The notes under the pieces: generated by a model
What the model was told of the DNA's origin: nothing
Seen by the model: the letters and a program-made list of their open reading frames with translations, nothing else
The model's database searches: none
NCBI GenBank assembly: GCA_035495465.1
Contig: DATJFX010000040.1
Span: forward strand, 1-16,938
Length of the DNA stretch: 16,938 bases
Source: DATJFX01 sp035495465
GTDB lineage: Bacteria > Patescibacteriota > Doudnabacteria > UBA920 > O2-02-FULL-48-8
Direction: 5' to 3'
Shown: positions 7,632 to 12,560 of the stretch, in pieces
How positions within the stretch are numbered: the stretch's first letter is position 1
Layout: each line of letters opens with the position of its first letter
Translations under genes and position numbers: made by a program

Positions 7632-8032
7632 AGTTTTCCTAATGATTTTCAGTATGCGCTTGCAGTGGAATCTCGGCCTTTAGAGTCTCCTGCCAGGTCA
7701 CGAGATTAATTGTAGGTGCTGAAGGGGAAACAGGTTGGGCCTGTGCTTAGAGGTTGTGTGGGGGGTCCCTCCTATGCTGGGGAGCCTCTGGGTGCGGTAA
7801 CCCTGCCTGTTTCCCTGACTGTAGGATTTGAATTTTTTTGGAGGATATCGAATGTGAAGGCGTCTTAGGCCCGGTCGAGCACCTCGTGCTCCTTAACCTA
7901 AGTCTGTCTCCAGGAATCACATTGTTGCATCGAGTTTCCCTCTATCAGGCGTGCAAACGCCAACTTCTGCAATACCGCAGAAGAGCAATAAATGAGATTC
8001 CTGTTCTTATAGAGCTAGCGCCCTCGCGCTAG

Positions 8033-8088
8033 GACGGTTCATGGGTAATCAGGTGGTGCCAATCACTTCCTGTGGACCGTCTTCTTTT
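8033..8088 (+). terminator. Long hairpin with pyrimidine/U tail at the 3' end of the large RNA
   Basis: 8033-8045 pairs with 8069-8081 over 13 bp (several G-U), and after a 5-nt bulge 8051-8057 pairs with 8062-8068 around a GCCA loop. UUCUUUU follows immediately (8082-8088). It could be the RNA's final structural domain and first terminator in one. Confidence 0.65.
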
Positions 8089-8120
8089 ACCGATTAGTTA
8101 TCTAATCGGTTTTTCTTTTT
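8089..8120 (+). terminator. Intrinsic terminator
   Basis: ACCGATTAG (8089-8097) and CTAATCGGT (8102-8110) form a perfect 9-bp stem with a TTAT loop, followed by a T-run broken by one C (8111-8120). A textbook terminator on the plus strand. Confidence 0.92.
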
Positions 8121-8138
8121 GCTCACTCTACCCACGCT

Positions 8139-8158
8139 TTGTACACAACTTGTCCACG
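8139..8158 (+). other. Two DnaA-box-like nonamers, 11 bp apart
   Basis: TTGTACACA (8139-8147) fits the relaxed DnaA box TTRTNCACA, and TTGTCCACG (8150-8158) has two mismatches to TTATCCACA. They are in the same orientation, one helical turn apart, and followed by a very AT-rich stretch (8162-8200). No dnaA, dnaN or other origin genes are visible, so origin function is unproven and chance is likely. Confidence 0.2.
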
Positions 8159-8200
8159 GGAGCAATAAAAAAGCCAATGTTTACGCAAATTTATATTTTT

Positions 8201-8229
8201 TTGACCCCCCAGTTTATCATTTTTATAAT
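8201..8229 (+). promoter_or_regulatory. Strong promoter in front of the 8247-8385 dyad
   Basis: TTGACC (8201-8206), a 17-bp spacer and a perfect TATAAT (8224-8229). The predicted start is about 8236, a few bases before the long inverted repeat. No plausible coding frame with a start and ribosome site follows. The promoter therefore probably drives a small structured RNA. Confidence 0.75.
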
Positions 8230-8235
8230 ACTTGA

Positions 8236-8390
8236 GGTTAAGCCTACCCAGTTATACAACCGCGATCGCTTTTGCGATTAAATGGTCGCTCAGTCAACGA
8301 TTGGGCATTAGTAAACTATAATTTGTGAGAAAATTTTTGTTTACCGCAAAAGCGAAAGACCATTTATCGCGGTTGATATACTGGGCCTAA
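8236..8390 (+). ncRNA. Candidate structured RNA formed by a long imperfect dyad (6S-like outline)
   Basis: The 5' arm 8247-8266 pairs with 8366-8385 as 6 bp, a 4x4 internal loop, then 10 bp. Immediately inside on the 3' side, 8280-8287 pairs with 8358-8365 (8 bp) while 8267-8279 is looped out. A 7-bp hairpin with wobble pairs (8289-8295 with 8299-8305) and GTAAAC/GTTTAC (8311-8316, 8339-8344) occupy the centre. The decamers 8267-8276 and 8345-8354 are exact complements, so they could form a pseudoknot or an alternative fold. A long closing stem with an open centre and a length near 155 nt recalls 6S RNA in outline only; no conserved sequence was matched. A MITE-like element is the alternative reading. 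Confidence 0.5.
8243..8389. mobile_element. Possible MITE: imperfect terminal inverted repeats with CCTA direct repeats
   Basis: The dyad begins CCCAG (8247) and ends CTGGG (8385), with 20-bp arms that match at 16 positions. It is flanked on both sides by CCTA (8243-8246 and 8386-8389), which looks like a 4-bp target-site duplication. No transposase is present. A 4-bp match arises by chance once in 256, so this is weak without other copies in the genome. Confidence 0.3.
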
Positions 8391-8403
8391 TTCTATATAG
8401 AAA

Positions 8404-8473
8404 AAAGATCAGTAGATCCAGATTGCAATTTCGCTCCGGCAAGTCGCAGTCCAAAAAGGATTTACTGATTTTT
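8404..8473 (+). other. 16-bp stem-loop
   Basis: 8404-8419 pairs with 8458-8473 over 16 uninterrupted base pairs (two G-U) enclosing a 38-nt loop. The 3' arm ends in TTTTT, so on the plus strand it could act as a weak terminator for the transcript from 8236; the A/T-ended stem could also reflect another small element. The function is unknown. Confidence 0.5.
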
Positions 8474-8488
8474 GGTTTGGCGCTCGGC

Positions 8489-8538
8489 TGGCCGCTTTTC
8501 GGAGACGTCCCGCTGAGGCGGGACTAATTGCTCGGCCA
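8489..8538. repeat. Nested G+C-rich hairpins
   Basis: GTCCCGC (8507-8513) and GCGGGAC (8518-8524) form a 7-bp hairpin with a TGAG loop. TGGCCG (8489-8494) and CGGCCA (8533-8538) form an outer 6-bp pair. A GCTCGGC word is repeated directly at 8482-8488 and 8530-8536. This resembles a REP-like palindromic unit. Bases 8539-8602 hold only a weak 6-bp dyad (TCAAAG/CTTTGA) and no gene that I can see. Confidence 0.4.
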
Positions 8539-8602
8539 TTGGAAAGGCCTCGCAAATTCTCCTCAAAGTGGCCATCCTTGCTTTGAAGTTAAAAATTCCC
8601 AT

Positions 8603-8640
8603 AAATAAAAAAAGCGAGAGTCGGGGAGGAACGCTCGCTT
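8603..8640 (-). terminator. Intrinsic terminator of the small membrane-protein gene
   Basis: Read on the minus strand, 8640-8634 pairs with 8618-8612 (AAGCGAG / CTCGCTT, 7 bp), followed by a T-run with interruptions (8611-8603). The first two bases of the stop codon (8641-8639) lie inside the stem, so coding and termination signals overlap. Confidence 0.85.
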
Positions 8641-8938
8641 AGGTGGTGAACAAGGAATAGGCCATGTACGGGATCATCACATTGAACATGAGGACTGCCC
8701 CCGTCATAATCCAGAGGCTGTGACGTTCTTCCCGACGCTCGTACCTATCCTCGATATGTGCGGGCGCCCACAGAAATGTGTAGACGCTTGTTAGTGCCAA
8801 CGCCGGGAAAACACCGCCCACTACGGCCAGTTGGTGCGGCAGGTTCATATGCGCCATTTTCGTTAGGACCAAAAACGGCGCAACCCAGCCCGTACCCAAG
8901 AAAGTGACCACCAGCCAATATTTACTTTTCAGACTCAT
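8639..8938 (-). CDS. Small three-helix membrane protein, unknown function
   Basis: I do not recognise the family. It has 99 residues from ATG 8938-8936 (MSLKSKYWLVV). Three hydrophobic segments lie at about residues 8-26, 35-55 and 75-96, separated by a short loop (MAHMNLPHQ) and a charged loop (HIEDRYERREERHS). The frame stays open upstream to 9094, but the start at 8938 is chosen because AAGGAGG lies 2 nt before it and a consensus promoter at 9004-8976 places the mRNA start near 8969, downstream of any longer start. G+C is about half in the two 60-base lines I counted, higher than the neighbouring genes (about a third in the line at 9061). It has its own terminator. Its promoter, Shine-Dalgarno and composition set it apart from the surrounding genes and hint at transfer or unusual expression. 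Confidence 0.7.
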   Translation of the reverse strand: MSLKSKYWLVVTFLGTGWVAPFLVLTKMAHMNLPHQLAVVGGVFPALALTSVYTFLWAPAHIEDRYERREERHSLWIMTGAVLMFNVMIPYMAYSLFTT

Positions 8939-8975
8939 ACCCTCCTTACAATTGGAACCCAAAACAAGACTTATA

Positions 8976-9004
8976 AATATACGCGTTTTAAGGGCTTTTG
9001 TCAA
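8976..9004 (-). promoter_or_regulatory. Consensus promoter of the small membrane-protein gene
   Basis: On the minus strand TTGACA (9004-8999), a 17-bp spacer and TATATT (8981-8976). The predicted start is near 8969, giving a leader of about 30 nt that contains AAGGAGG just before the ATG at 8938. It excludes the longer reading frame start at 9094. Confidence 0.8.
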
Positions 9005-9048
9005 CCCAGCAGGCTTGATTAGTCCTTTTAGGAAAGAATGCGAAATGG

Positions 9049-9061
9049 TATAATTAATCAT
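9049..9061 (+). promoter_or_regulatory. -10 element for leaderless holB operon transcript
   Basis: A perfect TATAAT at 9049-9054, then 7 nt, then ATG at 9062. Transcription starting at the usual distance would begin on the AUG. There is no -35 consensus 17 bp upstream and no Shine-Dalgarno. This favours 9062 over the in-frame ATG at 9038. Confidence 0.6.
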
Positions 9062-9790
9062 ATGGATTGGCAGATTGACGGACACAAAAGACAATTAGAA
9101 TTTTTAGAAAAAGCTGTGGAAAATGGCAAACTTGCCCATGGTTTGCTGTTTGCAGGCCCTACTGGAGTGGGTAAGAAAACTATAGCGTTAAAATTGGCGC
9201 ATAAATTATTGGGAGAGAATCCAGAGAAATTTTCTGCTGACCTTTTAGAAATTGATGGAATAGATGGCATTAAGATCGAACAGATCCGGGATTTGGCGTA
9301 TAAATTGTCTCTGAAGCCTTATTCAGCTCAGTACAAAGTTGCGATTATTGATTCTGCGGATCAGATGACCCTAGACGCTTCCAACGCACTTTTAAAAGTT
9401 TTGGAAGAACCAAAGTCTTATACAATTATTATTTTGATCACGTCCAATCCAAACCGAATACCTAAAACAATTATTTCCAGAACTCAAAAAATTACTTTCG
9501 GGATGGTAAAGGGGCGCGAGGCTCAACCCCGACCGGATGATCATTACGAGATATTTTCAAGCCAGGATTTGGCAGAACGTTTAATTTTAGCAGCTTCAAT
9601 TGCAGACTTGGAAACAAGCGAAATAAAAAATATATTACAGAGCTGGTTGATCAGGCTGGTTAATTCACTCCACGAAAACCCGAACTTGCAACTTAAACAA
9701 AAAATAGATCAAATCATTTTGTCTCAAAAATATCTAGACGGAAACTTAAACAACAAATTACTCCTGACTAATCTAATGATAAGCACATGA
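9062..9790 (+). CDS. holB: DNA polymerase III delta'-like clamp-loader ATPase
   Basis: An AAA+ subunit of the clamp loader that opens and places the beta sliding clamp on primed DNA. It has 242 residues from ATG 9062; an in-frame ATG at 9038 lies upstream of the apparent promoter and is disfavoured. It begins WQIDGHKRQLEFLEKAVENGK, typical of delta'/DnaX N-termini. Walker A is GPTGVGKKT (32-40), followed by YKVAIIDSADQMT (Walker-B region) and SNALLKVLEEP, the family signature. The zinc-binding cysteines usual for DnaX/HolB are absent, and the SRC motif reads SRT. It is shorter than E. coli HolB (334), with a reduced C-terminal collar domain. The retained Walker A means it may bind ATP, unlike E. 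coli delta'; a DnaX-like role is the alternative. Its stop overlaps the next ATG by 4 nt. Confidence 0.82.
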   Translation: MDWQIDGHKRQLEFLEKAVENGKLAHGLLFAGPTGVGKKTIALKLAHKLLGENPEKFSADLLEIDGIDGIKIEQIRDLAYKLSLKPYSAQYKVAIIDSADQMTLDASNALLKVLEEPKSYTIIILITSNPNRIPKTIISRTQKITFGMVKGREAQPRPDDHYEIFSSQDLAERLILAASIADLETSEIKNILQSWLIRLVNSLHENPNLQLKQKIDQIILSQKYLDGNLNNKLLLTNLMIST

Positions 9791-10851
9791 AAAAAGTTTT
9801 AATATTGATTTTAGGATTAACTTTATCTGCGGCGAGCTGTGATTTAGTCTCTGGTACCTTTGATTTTGGCAGCGGCGCCAAGGGGGTTTTTAAATCCACT
9901 GATTCCGGATCCACTTTCCATAGTTCTGGCATAGTCAAGCCTAAGGGTAATTTGAGTAGCGTTACTGTCACCAGTTTGGCTTTTGATCCTCTTAATCCAG
10001 ATATTATCTATGCGGCCAGTACCAGTGGGGTTTTCAAAACCACAGACAATGCGGACACTTGGCAATTTATTTTATCAGGCATTACCGCTACTGATATCAG
10101 CATTGATCCCCAAGATTCACAAGTTTTGTACGTGGCGGGGTTAAGCGGCAGCAATGGAAAAATCGTAAAAAGCATGGATGCGGGAGCATCTTGGACAGAT
10201 GCTTATACCGAACCTTCGAAAAATAATGCAGTTCAAAGCATTGTCGTCGCGCCTACTAGCCACTCCGTAGTAATCGCTGGCTTGACCAGCGGGGAAATAC
10301 TTAGGTCCAACGACAGCGGTCAGACCTGGCAAACTGTGGCGGATTTTACGGATCGCATCGGCCGGATTCGATTTGGCAGCGGAGCGTCAGTGTATGCGAT
10401 ATCTTATCATAAAGGGCTTGAGAAGAGTTCAGATCTGGGATTGACTTGGGCCAGCGTGACTGATGCTTTGGTCCAGCCTTCAATTTCGGGAGCCAACCAG
10501 GGTGCAAGTTCAGTAAGCTTATTTTATGATTTAGGTTTGGATAAAAGACAAGCGGGCGTTATTTATTTAGGTACTGAGCAAGGATTGTATAGAAGTGTAA
10601 ACGACGGGGCGAATTGGGCGTTTATAAAATTGCCTTTGAAAAATGCCTCGCTCCGCACCTCGGCCGTGGCTGTGGATCCAAACAACTCCAATACTTTATA
10701 TGTGGCTGTGGCTTCTACTATTCTCGAGAGTAATAATGGCGGTTTAAGCTGGCAGACCAAAGTCTTGCCAATCACGGATGAAGTCCGTACAATTATATTC
10801 CACCCTCAAAGCAGCAATATAATTTATGTAGGAGTAGGAGCTAAACGATAA
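9787..10851 (+). CDS. Lipoprotein with seven Asp-box (BNR) repeats, predicted beta-propeller
   Basis: Exported protein of unknown role. It has 354 residues. A signal peptide (MKKVLILILGLTLSAAS) ends in a lipobox-like SAASC with Cys18 as likely lipidation site. Seven Asp-box motifs of the S-x-D-x-G-x-T-W kind begin near residues 37, 85, 129, 174, 214, 270 and 315 (for example STDSGSTF, SMDAGASW, SNDSGQTW, SSDLGLTW), each followed about 15-30 residues later by a strand like DIIYAAS or NIIYVGV. This predicts a seven-bladed propeller of the sialidase/VPS10/YCF48 type. No sialidase catalytic Arg triad or Tyr-Glu pair is evident, so a binding or assembly role is likelier than glycosidase activity. 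It lies between the clamp-loader gene (4-nt overlap) and frr (1-nt gap). Confidence 0.85.
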   Translation: MKKVLILILGLTLSAASCDLVSGTFDFGSGAKGVFKSTDSGSTFHSSGIVKPKGNLSSVTVTSLAFDPLNPDIIYAASTSGVFKTTDNADTWQFILSGITATDISIDPQDSQVLYVAGLSGSNGKIVKSMDAGASWTDAYTEPSKNNAVQSIVVAPTSHSVVIAGLTSGEILRSNDSGQTWQTVADFTDRIGRIRFGSGASVYAISYHKGLEKSSDLGLTWASVTDALVQPSISGANQGASSVSLFYDLGLDKRQAGVIYLGTEQGLYRSVNDGANWAFIKLPLKNASLRTSAVAVDPNNSNTLYVAVASTILESNNGGLSWQTKVLPITDEVRTIIFHPQSSNIIYVGVGAKR

Positions 10852-10852
10852 T

Positions 10853-11413
10853 ATGTTCAATTTTGATCTGATCACGAAAAAAGAAGCAGAATTTCAAAAA
10901 AATATCGAACACTTAAAGTCCGAATTATCCAGCCTACGTACTGGCCGGGCCAATGCGTCGTTAGTCGAGCATTTGGAGGTTGAAAGTTATGGAGTAAAAA
11001 CTCCCATTTTGCATTTGGCTCAAATCACTGTGCCAGAACCTAGAATGATCGCGATTCAGCCTTACGATAAAGGTATGCTTAAAGAAATTGAAAAAGCTGT
11101 GCAAACTTCAAATCTAGGGATTAACCCGATTAATGACGGAAATTATATCCGTTTGGTAATTCCTCAAATGACTGAAGAACGCAGGAAAGAAGTAGTAAAA
11201 ATGGTGGCACAAATATCTGAAAGGAGCAGAGTCGGGGTAAGAAATATCCGTGAAGAAATCTGGAAAGAAATCCAAAAACAGGAAAAAGATGGAAAGCTTT
11301 CGGAGGATGAAAAAATTTCCGGCAAAGAAGAACTTCAGAAGGTAGTAGATAAATATAATGAAGAAATAAAGAAAATTGCCGAAGCGAAAGAAAAAGAAGT
11401 GATGACTATCTAA
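10853..11413 (+). CDS. frr: Ribosome-recycling factor
   Basis: Splits the post-termination ribosome together with EF-G so that subunits can be reused. It has 186 residues, the family norm. The three-helix-bundle plus hinge pattern is clear: ELSSLRTGRANASLVEHL near the N-terminus, VPEPRMIAIQPYD in the beta domain, LGINPINDGNYIRLVIPQMTEERRKE in the middle, and a long charged C-terminal helix. The conserved Arg in the VRNIRE segment is present. It starts 1 nt after the preceding stop, with no Shine-Dalgarno, and its stop directly abuts the rseP ATG. Confidence 0.97.
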   Translation: MFNFDLITKKEAEFQKNIEHLKSELSSLRTGRANASLVEHLEVESYGVKTPILHLAQITVPEPRMIAIQPYDKGMLKEIEKAVQTSNLGINPINDGNYIRLVIPQMTEERRKEVVKMVAQISERSRVGVRNIREEIWKEIQKQEKDGKLSEDEKISGKEELQKVVDKYNEEIKKIAEAKEKEVMTI

Positions 11414-12541
11414 ATGATTTTACTTACCGTATTCGTCTTTATATTCATTTTGGGGTTGCTAGTATTTGTCCACGAGTTGGGCCATTTTATTATGGCGAAG
11501 CGCGCGGGTATGAGGGTTGATGAATTCGGTTTTGGTTTTCCGCCGCGAATTTTCGGCATCCGTAAAGGCGAGACGATTTATTCTATTAACTGGATACCTT
11601 TGGGCGGATTTGTGAAAATTGTCGGCGAAGACGGGTCGGACACAACAGATGTGCAAAGTTTCGGGAATAAATCTTTTTGGCGAAGATTTTCTGTGCTGAT
11701 TGCGGGCGTGACTATGAATGTGATTTTAGCTTGGGTTCTGATTTCTATCGGAGTTGGTCTAGGCTTGCCTACAGTGATTGATGAATCTACAGTTTTACCA
11801 AGATCCGCAGTAGTAAAAAATCCCACTGTTGGAATTCTGGAGGTTGAAGATAATACCCCTGCCGCGTCCGCTGGGTTAAAACCCGGCGACGCGATTGTAA
11901 AAATCGGGGATGCGAATGTAACCTCGATACAGCAAGCGCAGGATTTAACCCGAGATCACGCTGGAAACGCCACTGTCTACGAAATTCGCAGGGGATCGGA
12001 GGTATTAGATAAAACGATTACGCCCAGGCTAAATCCACCGGAAGGCGAGGGCGCTTTAGGAATTGCTTTGGCTACAGTAGCCCGCGTGGCTTTTCCGTGG
12101 TATGAAGCGCCTTACCGAGGGCTTATCATTGCGTTTAATCTGCTCTGGGGAACTCTTAGCGCTTTTGGCGGAATAATTGTGGGATTATTTCATGGAGCAA
12201 AAGTTACCGAAGCTTTATCCGGGCCAGTCGGAATCGCTGTCTTAACCCGCGATGTTACGGCATTAGGATTTATTTATCTATTGCAGTTTACTGCAGTTTT
12301 GTCTATAAATCTTGCCATTATCAACGCAGTGCCTTTTCCGGCTTTAGATGGGGGGCGAATATTGTTTTTAATTATCGAAAAAATCCGCGGCAAGAAGATG
12401 CGGCCTAAAGTAGAACAGGTAGCGAATACAATAGGTTTTTTGCTATTAATTTCACTCATGGTTTTTGTAACTATCAGGGATGTCCATAAGTTCTCCGACC
12501 AATTTATGCATTTATTTCAGAGAATAAGAAATATTTTGTAA
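11414..12541 (+). CDS. rseP: RIP metalloprotease (site-2 protease)
   Basis: Intramembrane zinc protease that cleaves membrane-bound regulators (anti-sigma factors) or remnant signal peptides. It has 375 residues. Zinc ligands HELGH are at 20-24 in the first membrane helix, with the third ligand in NAVPFPALDGGR (304-315, Asp312). A PDZ domain lies between (about residues 125-205: NTPAASAGLKPGDAIVKIGD). Further hydrophobic helices are at about 90-110, 230-260, 285-310 and 345-365. The overall order TM-PDZ-TM-TM is that of RseP/RasP with a single PDZ domain. It is the last gene of the holB-lipoprotein-frr-rseP string; proS begins 19 nt later with its own -10 element. Its substrate in this organism is not visible here. 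Confidence 0.95.
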   Translation: MILLTVFVFIFILGLLVFVHELGHFIMAKRAGMRVDEFGFGFPPRIFGIRKGETIYSINWIPLGGFVKIVGEDGSDTTDVQSFGNKSFWRRFSVLIAGVTMNVILAWVLISIGVGLGLPTVIDESTVLPRSAVVKNPTVGILEVEDNTPAASAGLKPGDAIVKIGDANVTSIQQAQDLTRDHAGNATVYEIRRGSEVLDKTITPRLNPPEGEGALGIALATVARVAFPWYEAPYRGLIIAFNLLWGTLSAFGGIIVGLFHGAKVTEALSGPVGIAVLTRDVTALGFIYLLQFTAVLSINLAIINAVPFPALDGGRILFLIIEKIRGKKMRPKVEQVANTIGFLLLISLMVFVTIRDVHKFSDQFMHLFQRIRNIL

Positions 12542-12548
12542 AAGCTGT

Positions 12549-12560
12549 TATAATTAGACT
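12549..12560 (+). promoter_or_regulatory. -10 element for leaderless proS transcript
   Basis: A perfect TATAAT at 12549-12554, 6 nt before the proS ATG (12561), in the 19-nt gap after rseP. No -35 consensus and no Shine-Dalgarno. The geometry is identical to that at recJ and within 1 nt of that at holB. Confidence 0.6.

Larger units (their letters stand above)
7638..8120 (+). ncRNA. Candidate large structured non-coding RNA, about 480 nt, unassigned
   Basis: Bounded by a consensus promoter and two intrinsic terminators. Helices seen directly: 7669-7675 with 7701-7707 (7 bp); 7724-7734 with 7806-7816 (11 bp, one G-U), enclosing 7749-7755 with 7783-7789; 7851-7857 with 7917-7923, enclosing 7864-7869 with 7897-7902 and the 6-bp GAGCAC hairpin 7877-7891; 7948-7961 (5 bp with a GCAA tetraloop); 7964-7983 (7 bp); 8015-8032 (7 bp); then the terminator stems. 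A competing long-range pairing joins 7667-7674 with 7994-8001. Inside lies a GGAGG (7840-7844), 7 nt, then AUG-UGA. I could not find the conserved cores of RNase P RNA, tmRNA, SRP RNA or self-splicing introns. Function unknown; the start and end are predicted. Confidence 0.75.

Noticed and set aside
7509..7709. 66-codon open frame after mreB containing PACRQAG
   Set aside because: It is the translation of the palindromic repeat and runs through the consensus promoter at 7603-7631; no ribosome site or family resemblance.
7838..8032. 64-codon open frame inside the large RNA
   Set aside because: Needs a TTG start within the GGAGG motif itself, and every part of it is accounted for by RNA helices.
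7638..8120. Identity with RNase P RNA, tmRNA or SRP RNA
   Set aside because: I looked for GAGGAAAGTCC and ACAGAA (RNase P), a tRNA-like 3' half and tag frame (tmRNA), and the GGAAGGAAGCAGCC-type loop (SRP); none is present. A GGGTGCGGTAA word (7790-7800) resembles an RNase P segment but stands alone.
8072..8281. 69-codon open frame crossing the terminator
   Set aside because: Passes through a perfect intrinsic terminator and a promoter; low-complexity hydrophobic product.
9038..9061. Upstream ATG of holB (9038)
   Set aside because: The TATAAT at 9049-9054 lies between it and the family-like start at 9062.
8639..9094. Longer 151-residue version of the small membrane protein
   Set aside because: Its start lies upstream of the consensus promoter (9004-8976), and the extra 52 residues would not be transcribed from it.
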